The notes under the pieces were generated by a model. It saw nothing but the letters and a program-made list of their open reading frames with translations. It was not told where the DNA came from and did no database searches. Of a stretch of 14,695 nucleotides of DNA, positions 7,588 to 14,131 are shown piece after piece. Each line of letters starts with the position of its first letter. Within the stretch, counting starts at the first letter, position 1. Origin of the DNA: Clostridia bacterium (GTDB taxonomy: Bacteria > Bacillota > Clostridia > Oscillospirales > CAG-272); NCBI GenBank assembly GCA_017386965.1, contig JAFOGE010000139.1:1-14695 (forward strand), read 5' to 3'. The translations under genes and the position numbers were made by a program.

Positions 7588-8907
7588 ATGATGAAGGAAC
7601 TGATTTGTGACAATCTTTCGGTAAACGAAAGAGATCATCTTTGCCTTGGCGGACAGGACACCGTCCTTCTTGCCGAGCGTTACGGAACGCCCCTGTATCT
7701 GTTGGATGAGGATCGGATCCGCCTGCAATGCAGAACCTATCGAAAGGCCATGACCGAGGCCTTCGGCGAGAAGGCACTTCCTCTTTACGCCAGCAAGGCG
7801 GCCTCCTTTAAGCAGATCTATCGGATCATGTGGGAGGAGGGAATGGGGGTGGACGTGGTTTCCGCAGGAGAGGCTTATACTGCGGACTCCGTCGGCTTTC
7901 CAATGGAGCGTGCCTATTTTCATAGCAACAATAAGACCGATGCAGATATTTCCGATGCGATCTCCCGTGGAATCGGATACTTGGTCGTAGATAACCGCGA
8001 GGAGCTGGATGCCATCGAGCGCATCGCCGGAGGGCAAGGCAAGGTGCAAAAGATTCTTTTGCGGCTGACGCCGGGAATCGATCCGCACACCTATGAGGCC
8101 GTGGCTACCGGAAACGTCGATTCCAAATTTGGCTCTGCGATCGAAACGGGGCAGGCCGAGGAGATCACAGCGTATGCCTTAAAGCTTTCGCATATCCGTC
8201 TTGCAGGCTTTCACTGTCACGTTGGATCGCAGGTCTTTGATGCCGACGTCTTTCTGCGCTCCGCTTCCATTATGCTGGAATTCGTCGCACACATGAAAAA
8301 ACGTTACGGATACGTCGCAGAGGAATTGGATCTGGGCGGCGGATTTGGTGTGCGCTATCTGGCTGAGGATCCTGTTATGGAGATCGAAAAGAATATCCGT
8401 ATCATCGGTAATGCCGTCCGCAAGCAGTGCGCAATGCTTGAAATTGACCTTCCCGCGATCCGCATGGAGCCGGGGCGGAGCATTGTGGCCGAGGCCGGCA
8501 TGACACTTTATACCGTGGGCACGGTCAAGCGGATTCCGGGATATAAGAACTATGTTTCGGTGGACGGCGGAATGGCCGACAATCCCCGATTCGCTCTCTA
8601 CCGTTCGCCCTACACGCTGCTTCTTGCCAACCGCACCGAGGCGGCCGATGCCGAGGAGCAGATGCGTTGCTCGGTGGTGGGACGCTGCTGCGAGAGCGGA
8701 GATATCCTGCAGGAGAACGTCAAAATGCCCCAATCGGTGGCACGCGGCGATCTGCTGGCTGTTCTTACAACGGGGGCGTACAATTATTCCATGTCCTCGA
8801 ATTACAACCGTATTCCGCGCCCGCCGGTGGTTATGCTGGCAGGCGGAGAGAGCTATGTTGCCGTCAAGCGCGAAACTCCCGAGGACGTTTGCCGAAACGA
8901 TCTTTGA
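7588..8907 (+). CDS. lysA: Diaminopimelate decarboxylase
   Basis: PLP enzyme of the alanine-racemase fold type that decarboxylates meso-diaminopimelate to L-lysine, the last step. 439 residues, typical. The PLP lysine is Lys70 in LPLYASKAAS; HCHVGSQ and the glycine-rich phosphate loop ELDLGGGFGVRY are present, followed by MEPGRSIVAEAG; the C-terminal active-site cysteine motif is GRCCESGD, and GAYNYSMSSNYNRIPRP closes the substrate pocket. The start is ATG 7588 or the adjacent ATG 7591; GAGGAAG at the end of dapB serves as ribosome site. As the product is lysine, the riboswitch gives end-product feedback on its own operon. The epimerase or aminotransferase steps needed between DapB and LysA are not in the window. 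Confidence 0.97.
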   Translation: MMKELICDNLSVNERDHLCLGGQDTVLLAERYGTPLYLLDEDRIRLQCRTYRKAMTEAFGEKALPLYASKAASFKQIYRIMWEEGMGVDVVSAGEAYTADSVGFPMERAYFHSNNKTDADISDAISRGIGYLVVDNREELDAIERIAGGQGKVQKILLRLTPGIDPHTYEAVATGNVDSKFGSAIETGQAEEITAYALKLSHIRLAGFHCHVGSQVFDADVFLRSASIMLEFVAHMKKRYGYVAEELDLGGGFGVRYLAEDPVMEIEKNIRIIGNAVRKQCAMLEIDLPAIRMEPGRSIVAEAGMTLYTVGTVKRIPGYKNYVSVDGGMADNPRFALYRSPYTLLLANRTEAADAEEQMRCSVVGRCCESGDILQENVKMPQSVARGDLLAVLTTGAYNYSMSSNYNRIPRPPVVMLAGGESYVAVKRETPEDVCRNDL

Positions 8908-8916
8908 GCCTTTTTT

Positions 8917-8946
8917 GCAAACCCTTTCATGTTTTTGCTTTTTTTT
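8917..8946 (+). terminator. Possible weak terminator after lysA
   Basis: GCAAA (8917-8921) can pair with TTTGC (8934-8938) and is followed by eight Ts (8939-8946). The stem is short and AT-rich with a 12-nt loop, so this is a weak candidate, supported mainly by its U-tract and by its place 10 nt after the lysA stop and before a new promoter. A second small hairpin, AAAAAC-GCAA-GTTTTT (8950-8965), with a GNRA loop, sits between it and the mscL -35 box. Confidence 0.45.
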
Positions 8947-8966
8947 ACGAAAAACGCAAGTTTTTG

Positions 8967-8995
8967 TTGACAAGATGTGAATTTCGGAGTAAAAT
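8967..8995 (+). promoter_or_regulatory. Vegetative promoter for mscL
   Basis: TTGACA at 8967-8972 and TAAAAT at 8990-8995 with a 17-nt spacer. It lies 69 nt upstream of the mscL ATG, giving mscL its own transcript independent of the lysine-controlled operon. Confidence 0.8.
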
Positions 8996-9063
8996 GAAGA
9001 TACCGGGACGGCGCTTGTGATGCTTGCGTTTGCGTCTGATTAACAGGAGAAAAGGGGACAAGA

Positions 9064-9702
9064 ATGGGACGAGCAGACAAGGAAGTGCTGGAGGAAAAAA
9101 TTAAAAAAGGCGAGGAAATGGAAATGAAGGAAAAGCTCAAAGCAGGAAAAGAGAAGATAAAGAAGGAACAGATCAGCTTCTTTACCGATTTTAAGAAGTT
9201 TATTACCAAGGGTAACGTGCTGGATATGGCTGTGGCCGTGGTCGTGGCAACCGCGTTCAACGCGATCGTCAACGGTCTGGTCAAGCAGATCATCACGCCG
9301 CTCGTTACTTACTTTACCAGCGGTGTCAGCATCAACGAGTGGGAGTACGTCCTGCGCGAGGAGGTGCTGAATGCAGAGGGCGTGGTTGAGAAGGCCAAGA
9401 TCTCCATTCAGTATGGCTTGTGGCTGCAATCGATCCTCGACTTCCTGATCATTGCGTTTACCGTATTCGTACTGGTTCGTGTGATCAAGGGCATGGAGCG
9501 CAAGCTCAACGCGAAGGAAATTGCCAAGAAGGAAGCAGAGGCCGCCGCACAGAAGGCAGAGGCCGATGCTAAGGCTGCCGCAGAGGCTGCCGCAGCAGCA
9601 GAGAAGGCTGCTAAGGAGCAGGCGATCAAGGACGAGTTCTACGCAAACGTTCGCGAGCAGGCCGCTCTTCTGCGCGAGATCCGCGATTCCGTGAAGAAAT
9701 AA
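9064..9702 (+). CDS. mscL: Large-conductance mechanosensitive channel with extended charged N-terminus and Ala-rich C-terminal coil
   Basis: Membrane channel that opens under tension to release solutes on hypo-osmotic shock. The core is clear: FKKFITKGNVLDMAVAVVVATAFNAIVNGLVKQIITPL (about 43-80) is the N-terminal amphipathic helix plus TM1, and LWLQSILDFLIIAFTVFVLVRVIKG (about 119-143) is TM2. The last residues, ALLREIRDSVKK, match the usual MscL end. At 212 residues it is much longer than the roughly 130-150 of most MscL. The excess is a very Lys/Glu-rich N-terminus of about 35 residues and an Ala/Lys/Glu coiled-coil stretch at about 149-190. ATG 9064 follows GGGGAC, but ATG 9118 or 9124 has AGGCGAGGAA just upstream and would give a shorter N-terminus, so the start is uncertain. 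Monocistronic, between its own promoter and a strong terminator. Confidence 0.93.
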   Translation: MGRADKEVLEEKIKKGEEMEMKEKLKAGKEKIKKEQISFFTDFKKFITKGNVLDMAVAVVVATAFNAIVNGLVKQIITPLVTYFTSGVSINEWEYVLREEVLNAEGVVEKAKISIQYGLWLQSILDFLIIAFTVFVLVRVIKGMERKLNAKEIAKKEAEAAAQKAEADAKAAAEAAAAAEKAAKEQAIKDEFYANVREQAALLREIRDSVKK

Positions 9703-9797
9703 TCCGCACATACAAAAAAGGATTGCGCCAAGGGGTGTATTCCTTAACGGAGAAATCATAAATCAACTTGCATTATGTGATCCGTAGTAAAATAGAG

Positions 9798-9831
9798 GGT
9801 CCCGACAGATTTTTAACGATCTGTCGGGACC
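9798..9831. terminator. Perfect 13-bp hairpin terminator, probably used in both directions
   Basis: GGTCCCGACAGAT (9798-9810) and ATCTGTCGGGACC (9819-9831) are perfect reverse complements with an 8-nt loop TTTTAACG. On the plus strand GTTTTGC follows, 96 nt after the mscL stop. On the minus strand CTCTATTTTAC follows, so it can also end the small minus-strand unit starting near 9907. The stop codon of that unit's 20-codon ORF lies in the loop. Confidence 0.85.
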
Positions 9832-9875
9832 GTTTTGCTATATTCGATACATTGTAATTTTTGCGTACGATACAT
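9813..9875 (-). CDS. Candidate 20-residue small ORF in a minus-strand mini-transcript
   Basis: ATG at 9875-9873 (minus) opens a 20-codon frame starting M-Y-R-T-Q-K-L-Q-C-I and ending T-V-P-T-D-R, with TAA at 9815-9813. AGGGAG (complement of 9883-9888) lies 7 nt upstream, a good ribosome site, and a promoter-like pair sits 39 nt further up. The last codons form one arm of the terminator hairpin, and the stop is in its loop. The peptide is basic and polar, with no membrane segment, so it does not look like a type I toxin. I do not recognise it. It could be a real microprotein, a leader-like ORF, or a small RNA with a chance ORF. It is too short for coding statistics. Confidence 0.35.
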   Translation of the reverse strand: MYRTQKLQCIEYSKTVPTDR

Positions 9876-9913
9876 GGAAATTCTCCCTGTATAGGTCGAT
9901 TTGCTTCATTTTC

Positions 9914-9942
9914 GTTATAGCACAGTTTCATTCCTCCGTCAA
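9914..9942 (-). promoter_or_regulatory. Minus-strand promoter in the mscL-dinB gap
   Basis: Read on the minus strand, TTGACG (9942-9937) and TATAAC (9919-9914) are 17 nt apart, and TGC directly before the -10 makes it an extended -10. A transcript would start near 9907 and run into the hairpin at 9831-9798, giving an RNA of roughly 110 nt. No long gene lies on this strand downstream, so it would serve a small RNA or the 20-codon ORF. Confidence 0.6.
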
Positions 9943-10005
9943 TAGAAAGGTGCCAAAGATAGGCCGTGTAGGCAGAAGAAAAAACGGGATCGCACGAAAT
10001 GCCGA

Positions 10006-10034
10006 TTGACATTTTCTCCGTCTTCCGTTATAAT
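10006..10034 (+). promoter_or_regulatory. Consensus vegetative promoter for dinB
   Basis: TTGACA (10006-10011) and TATAAT (10029-10034) match the consensus at all twelve positions with the ideal 17-nt spacer, 39 nt upstream of the dinB ATG. No CGAAC-N4-GTTCG-type LexA box is visible over or near it. Confidence 0.88.
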
Positions 10035-10073
10035 AAAGATAGAAATCGCTATGGGCAGAAGGGAGATGGAAGG

Positions 10074-11309
10074 ATGGAGCGCCTGATCTTTCATATTGAC
10101 GTCAACAGCGCCTTCCTTTCCTGGGAGGCCGTTCGGCGCTTACAGGCAGGGGACAAGCAGGATCTGCGGCTTCTCCCCTCGGCCATCGGCGGCGATCGGG
10201 AAAAGCGCACCGGTGTGATCCTGGCCAAGTCCATTCCCGCAAAGGCGTACGGTGTGCAGACCGGCGAGCCCATCGCGCAGGCCCTACGCAAATGTCCGAC
10301 GCTGATCCTGGCCAAACCGGATTTTGCGCTCTACGAGAAAAGCTCCAAGGCCTTTCTCTCGATCTGCCGAAAATACGCGCCCGTGGTGGAGCAGTATTCC
10401 ATTGATGAGTGCTTCCTGGACATGAGCGGCACCTCGATGCTCTATCCCGATCCGATCGCCATCGCGCACAGGATCAAGGACGAGATTCGCGACACGCTCG
10501 GCTTTACCGTCAATGTGGGTATCGGATCGAATAAGCTTCTGGCCAAAATGGCGAGCGACTTTGAAAAGCCGGACCGCGTGCATACCCTCTATTCGGAGGA
10601 GATCGAAGCAAAGATGCACCCGCTCGACGTTGGCGCGCTTTTTACAGTTGGTGCCTCCACGGCGGAAAAGCTTCGCCGCTCCTACGTTCGAACCATCGGG
10701 GATCTTGCACGAACCGATCCCATCGAATTGCAGAACCTGTTAGGAAACAAGCAGGGAACGCATCTTCATCAATACGCAAACGGGATCGACGATTCTCCGG
10801 TACAGGCCGAGGCGGAGGATGCAAAGGGATATAGCATCTCGACCACCTTACCGCAGGATCTAACGGATTGGGAGGCGGGAAACCGCGTGCTTCTTGCTTT
10901 GACCGACAGTGTGGCATCGAGAATGCGCGCAGATCGCGCAAAAGCATATTGTATTGCGGTCACAGTGCGATCCAATCAGTTCAAGGATCGCTCCCATCAA
11001 CGAAAATTAAGCACCCCAACCGACATCACGGATGAGATCTATGCGATTGTAAAAAGCCTTTTTGCGGAGCTTTGGGACGGAAGAACGCCATTGCGCCTTT
11101 TGGGCGTTGCGTTGACAGAGGTTTGCCGCGAGGGTGAGGAGATGCAGCTTTCCCTTTTCTCGGAGGATGCCGAAAAGGAGAAGGCACGGCGCGTGGACAG
11201 GGCAGTGGATGCGATCCGCAACCGCTTCGGCTACAACACGATCAAACGAGGGGCTTCCTGCGATCCATCCGAGAGGATCGGAAGGAAATCCCGTACCAAG
11301 CAAGAATAA
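10074..11309 (+). CDS. dinB: Y-family translesion DNA polymerase (DNA polymerase IV type)
   Basis: Error-prone polymerase that copies damaged DNA. 411 residues from ATG 10074; the frame is open further upstream, but GGGAG 8 nt before this ATG and the promoter position favour it. Palm metal ligands are Asp9 in FHIDVNSAF and Asp111-Glu112 in YSIDECFLDMSG; Phe14 is at the usual steric-gate place. VGIGSNKLLAKMASDFEKPD and the helix-hairpin-helix thumb segment FTVGASTAEKLRRSYVRTIGDLA follow, then the little-finger domain. QLSLF at 358-362 is a clear beta-clamp binding motif, here before a C-terminal extension with RFGYNTIKRG. It resembles the clostridial UV-protection/DinB branch with the insert containing PSAIGGD. 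Single-gene transcript with its own promoter and terminator. Confidence 0.92.
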   Translation: MERLIFHIDVNSAFLSWEAVRRLQAGDKQDLRLLPSAIGGDREKRTGVILAKSIPAKAYGVQTGEPIAQALRKCPTLILAKPDFALYEKSSKAFLSICRKYAPVVEQYSIDECFLDMSGTSMLYPDPIAIAHRIKDEIRDTLGFTVNVGIGSNKLLAKMASDFEKPDRVHTLYSEEIEAKMHPLDVGALFTVGASTAEKLRRSYVRTIGDLARTDPIELQNLLGNKQGTHLHQYANGIDDSPVQAEAEDAKGYSISTTLPQDLTDWEAGNRVLLALTDSVASRMRADRAKAYCIAVTVRSNQFKDRSHQRKLSTPTDITDEIYAIVKSLFAELWDGRTPLRLLGVALTEVCREGEEMQLSLFSEDAEKEKARRVDRAVDAIRNRFGYNTIKRGASCDPSERIGRKSRTKQE

Positions 11310-11352
11310 AACAGCACGGCAAGGCTGCCATCCTGCAGCCTGCCGTGCTGTT
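11310..11352. terminator. Bidirectional terminator between dinB and the convergent phosphodiesterase gene
   Basis: AACAGCACGGCA (11310-11321) pairs perfectly with TGCCGTGCTGTT (11341-11352); after one bulged A the stem continues as GGCTGC (11323-11328) with GCAGCC (11335-11340) around CATCCT. T-runs follow on the plus strand (to 11356), and on the minus strand the stem is followed by TTATTCTT. It begins at the base after the dinB stop and ends 2 nt before the end of the convergent gene. Confidence 0.95.
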
Positions 11353-11354
11353 TT

Positions 11355-11900
11355 TTATGAAAGCTTTCTCTTCTCCAAAAGGGTTCCGTCCAGATCCTTA
11401 TGATAGATCGTTTGGCCATCCAGAATCATGTAGCCGTGTGCAGACCCTTCCTTCGGAATGGAAACCGATCCGGGATTGAGGTAGGTCCAAGATCCGTGTG
11501 AACGGATGGCGGGAACATGTGTGTGTCCGCAGAGAAGGATGTCGCCCTGTGCAAGAGGCGGAGGACAATCCTCGCCGTAATGATGCCCATGCGTTGCAAA
11601 GATCCGAATGCCGTCTGCCATGAGCCAAGCGTAGTCGGCCAGAACAGGGAAGGAGAGTACCATCTGATCCACCTCGGCCTCGCAATTTCCCCTTACGCAC
11701 AGGAGCTTTTCGGCCAAGGGATTGAGCATTTCGATTACCTGCTTTGGGGCATAGTCGCGTGGAAGATCGTTTCTCGGTCCGTGGTAGAGCAGATCGCCTA
11801 AGAGCAGCAATTGGTCGGGATTCTCACTTTGGTAGGCTGCAAGGAGCTGCTTGCAGTAATAGGCAGATCCGTGAATGTCGGATGCGATCATCAGTTTCAT
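11355..11900 (-). CDS. yfcE: YfcE-type metallophosphodiesterase
   Basis: Calcineurin-like phosphoesterase of the small YfcE/MJ0936 group: two metal ions hydrolyse phosphodiesters; the natural substrate is not established. 181 residues, close to E. coli YfcE. All metal-site motifs are in order: Asp8 and His10 in SDIHGS, Asp36 in GDLLYHGP, Asn72 in RGNCE, His104 in THGHHYG, and His126 and His128 in GHTHVP; NPGSVSIPK near 142-150 is also typical. The start is ATG at 11900-11898 with AGGAAGG upstream at a rather long spacing. It converges with dinB and diverges from the citrate synthase gene, with its own promoter at 11938-11965. The family is clear; the cellular role is open. Confidence 0.92.
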   Translation of the reverse strand: MKLMIASDIHGSAYYCKQLLAAYQSENPDQLLLLGDLLYHGPRNDLPRDYAPKQVIEMLNPLAEKLLCVRGNCEAEVDQMVLSFPVLADYAWLMADGIRIFATHGHHYGEDCPPPLAQGDILLCGHTHVPAIRSHGSWTYLNPGSVSIPKEGSAHGYMILDGQTIYHKDLDGTLLEKRKLS

Positions 11901-11937
11901 GGGTTGTTCCGTCCTTCCTGGGGTTGTATCTTATTCT

Positions 11938-11965
11938 ATTATAGCATTTTTAGAATAGGTGTCAA
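11938..11965 (-). promoter_or_regulatory. Minus-strand promoter for the phosphodiesterase gene
   Basis: On the minus strand TTGACA (11965-11960) and TATAAT (11943-11938) are 16 nt apart, and TGC before the -10 gives an extended -10. An inverted repeat ATTCTA (11934-11939) / TAGAAT (11951-11956) overlaps the -10 region; it may be an operator or chance. Confidence 0.85.
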
Positions 11966-12028
11966 GAGTCAGGGGTGAATTTTGTATATTTTTGTTGCTT
12001 TTTTCAGCAAGTGTTTTTGTGTATACTC

Positions 12029-12057
12029 TTGACAAAATACGTTAATTTGTGTATAAT
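12029..12057 (+). promoter_or_regulatory. Vegetative promoter for the citrate synthase-GntR-aconitase unit
   Basis: TTGACA (12029-12034) and TATAAT (12052-12057) with a 17-nt spacer, all twelve positions at consensus. The expected start near 12064 falls inside a 12-bp palindrome, so the promoter looks made to be repressed. Confidence 0.9.
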
Positions 12058-12067
12058 TGTATACAAT
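12056..12067 (+). promoter_or_regulatory. Probable GntR/FadR-type operator (palindrome ATTGTATACAAT)
   Basis: A perfect 12-bp palindrome overlaps the end of the -10 box and the probable start site. Its core TTGT-AT-ACAA fits the TNGT-Nx-ACNA pattern known for FadR-subfamily GntR regulators, and such a regulator is encoded by the next gene but one. Related TTGTGTATA motifs occur at 12017-12025 and 12047-12055. Binding by the product of 13483-14130 is inference. Confidence 0.65.
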
Positions 12068-12093
12068 CATACATTTCCGAGGAGGAAGATATC

Positions 12094-13470
12094 ATGCTTG
12101 AGATTTCCAGAAAATCGAATCTGCTGGAGGAAGAGAGCTATCGCTATTCCTTGCAGGACGTTGCGTCGCCCAATCTGTACCGCGACGTTTATCCCTACAC
12201 CGATGTTCCGCGCGTTGCCTTTAACCACCGCCGTGTGCCTTACGGTATGCCGGAGGATGTTTGGATCACGGATACCTCCTTCCGCGACGGCCAGCAGTCG
12301 GTGGAGCCCTATACCGTAAAGCAAATCGTGGATCTCTTTAAGATGATGTCCAAGCTCAGCGGTCCCTACGGAATCATTCGGCAAACCGAGTTCTTCGTTT
12401 ATAGCCAAAAGGACCGTGACGCGATCGCGCAATGCCAGGATCTCGGGCTCAAATTCCCGGAGATCACGACTTGGATCCGTGCCAGCAAGGAGGATTTCAA
12501 GCTGGTACGCAATTTGGGGATCCGCGAAACGGGAATCCTTGTTTCTTGCAGCGACTATCACATCTTCAATAAGATGAAGATGACGCGTAAGGAATGCATG
12601 AATTACTATTTGCAGACGGTCGCGGAGGCCTTTGAGGCCGGTGTTATGCCGCGTTGCCATCTGGAGGACATTACGCGCGCAGATTTCTACGGCTTTGTCG
12701 TTCCTTTCGTAAACGAGCTGATGAAGATGTCGCAGGATGCTAAGATTCCCGTTCGTATCCGCGCATGCGATACGATGGGCTACGGAATTCCGTTCACAGA
12801 GGTCGCGCTTCCCAGAAGCGTTCCCGGCATCATCTACGGTCTGCAGCACTACTCCGATGTTCCCAGTGAGATGCTGGAGTGGCACGGCCACAACGACTTT
12901 TACAAAGCAGTTGCCAATGCGACAACCGCATGGCTCTACGGCGCTTGCGGCGTTAACTGCTCCTTGCTCGGTATCGGAGAGAGAACCGGAAACGTGCCTC
13001 TTGAGGCAATGGTCTTTGAGTATGCTTCCTTGCGCGGTTCCTTTGACGGCATGGATCCTACGATGATTACCGAGATCGCGGAATATTTTAAGAACGAGAT
13101 GGGATATGATATCCCCCCGATGACGCCCTTTGTTGGAAGGAACTTCAACGTAACCAGGGCAGGGATCCACGCGGACGGACTGCTCAAGGATGAGGAAATT
13201 TACAACATCTTTGACACAAAGAAAATTCTGAACCGCAGTGCATCGGTCATGATCAGTAAGACCTCAGGACTGGCCGGAATTGCTTACTGGATCAACGAGA
13301 ATTACCGTCTTTCTGCCGCAGAGGCGGTGGACAAGCGAGATCCGCTCGTCGTGGCGCTCAAGGCGTGGATCGACGAGGACTATGAGGCGGGACGTCAGAC
13401 GTCGATCTCCACGGGCGAGCTGGAGGAGAAGATCGAGGAGCTGTCGGGCGGACGTCTGCGCAGACTGTAA
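12094..13470 (+). CDS. Probable Re-citrate synthase (HMG-CoA lyase-like / isopropylmalate synthase family)
   Basis: Claisen-condensing enzyme of the DRE-TIM superfamily, 458 residues. TDTSFRDGQQ (59-68) is the metal/acyl-acceptor motif; HGHND (264-268) supplies the metal histidines; GIGERTGNVPLE (293-304) is the family glycine motif; IHADG (358-362) carries the catalytic His region. There is no C-terminal LeuA regulatory domain, which argues against leucine-regulated 2-isopropylmalate synthase. The N-terminal extension of about 50 residues and segments such as GPYGIIRQTEFFVYS resemble the clostridial Re-face citrate synthase as I remember it, and aconitase two genes on supports citrate as product. 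Homocitrate or citramalate synthase remain alternatives. The ATG at 12094 has GAGGAGGAA 6 nt upstream. First gene of a unit with the GntR regulator and aconitase. Confidence 0.8.
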   Translation: MLEISRKSNLLEEESYRYSLQDVASPNLYRDVYPYTDVPRVAFNHRRVPYGMPEDVWITDTSFRDGQQSVEPYTVKQIVDLFKMMSKLSGPYGIIRQTEFFVYSQKDRDAIAQCQDLGLKFPEITTWIRASKEDFKLVRNLGIRETGILVSCSDYHIFNKMKMTRKECMNYYLQTVAEAFEAGVMPRCHLEDITRADFYGFVVPFVNELMKMSQDAKIPVRIRACDTMGYGIPFTEVALPRSVPGIIYGLQHYSDVPSEMLEWHGHNDFYKAVANATTAWLYGACGVNCSLLGIGERTGNVPLEAMVFEYASLRGSFDGMDPTMITEIAEYFKNEMGYDIPPMTPFVGRNFNVTRAGIHADGLLKDEEIYNIFDTKKILNRSASVMISKTSGLAGIAYWINENYRLSAAEAVDKRDPLVVALKAWIDEDYEAGRQTSISTGELEEKIEELSGGRLRRL

Positions 13471-13482
13471 GGAGGAAATGAT

Positions 13483-14130
13483 ATGTTGGACCATAGAACC
13501 GTATCCCTTTCGGAGAAGGTGTTTGAGCGCCTCGAGAACGATATTCTATCCGGCAAATATCCCCGCGGTACGATCCTGACGGAGATGATGCTTGTGAGCG
13601 ATCTCGGTGTCAGCCGCACGCCGATCCGCGAGGCTCTTCGAAGATTGGAGCAGGAGCACATTATTCAAACCACGGGGAAAGGCATCCTCGTTCTCAGTGT
13701 TACCGATAAGGATCTGGAGGATATTTTCAGTATCCGCATTCGCATCGAAGGAATGGTTTCTGCAGAGGCGGCTCTTCATATTACGGATGAGGAGCTTGCC
13801 GAGCTTCGTGAAACTCTGGAGCTGCAGGAGTTTTACGTGCAAAAGGGAGATGCGGATCACATTAAGCAGATGGATAGCAAATTCCATCAACTGATCTATC
13901 GCTTCAGCGGCAGCTGCGTCTATAACGACACCCTGATCCCGCTTCATAAGAAGGTTCAGAAATATCGCAAGGCATCCGTTGAGAATTCTTCCCGCGCAGA
14001 GCAATCTGCCCGTGAGCATCGCGCGATTTTTGAGGCGATCGAAAAAAGGGATGCCGAGGCTGCGGAGAAGCATACTGTGGCCCACATTCTGAATGCACGT
14101 GACTATATCTTGAATCGAGGAATCCACTAA
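13483..14130 (+). CDS. GntR-family transcriptional regulator, FadR/FCD subfamily
   Basis: 215-residue DNA-binding regulator. The N-terminal winged helix-turn-helix is at about 8-70, with the GntR signature LVSDLGVSRTPIREALRRLE (37-56). The all-helical FCD ligand domain follows, with the usual metal/ligand residues Asp131 and His135 (DSKFH), His179 (REHRAIFEAI) and His201 (HTVAHI), so it probably senses a metal-bound carboxylate. GGAGG at 13471-13475 is 7 nt before the ATG, and the gap after the synthase gene is 12 nt. Aconitase starts 1 nt after its stop. Its place inside a citrate operon suggests it senses citrate, isocitrate, 2-oxoglutarate or a related acid and controls its own unit through the palindrome at 12056-12067; this is inferred from context. 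Confidence 0.93.
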   Translation: MLDHRTVSLSEKVFERLENDILSGKYPRGTILTEMMLVSDLGVSRTPIREALRRLEQEHIIQTTGKGILVLSVTDKDLEDIFSIRIRIEGMVSAEAALHITDEELAELRETLELQEFYVQKGDADHIKQMDSKFHQLIYRFSGSCVYNDTLIPLHKKVQKYRKASVENSSRAEQSAREHRAIFEAIEKRDAEAAEKHTVAHILNARDYILNRGIH

Positions 14131-14131
14131 T

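Noticed and set aside
9773..10012. 79-codon minus-strand frame in the mscL-dinB gap
   Set aside because: Its start lies upstream of the minus-strand promoter and the frame runs through the terminator hairpin; no ribosome site. The 20-codon ORF at 9813-9875 in another frame is the better candidate.
9999..10073. N-terminal extension of dinB to ATG 9999
   Set aside because: It would begin before the -35 box of the dinB promoter; ATG 10074 has the ribosome site and the family start.
12067..13170. 367-codon minus-strand frame over the citrate synthase gene
   Set aside because: In-register shadow of a strongly supported gene, no domain seen.
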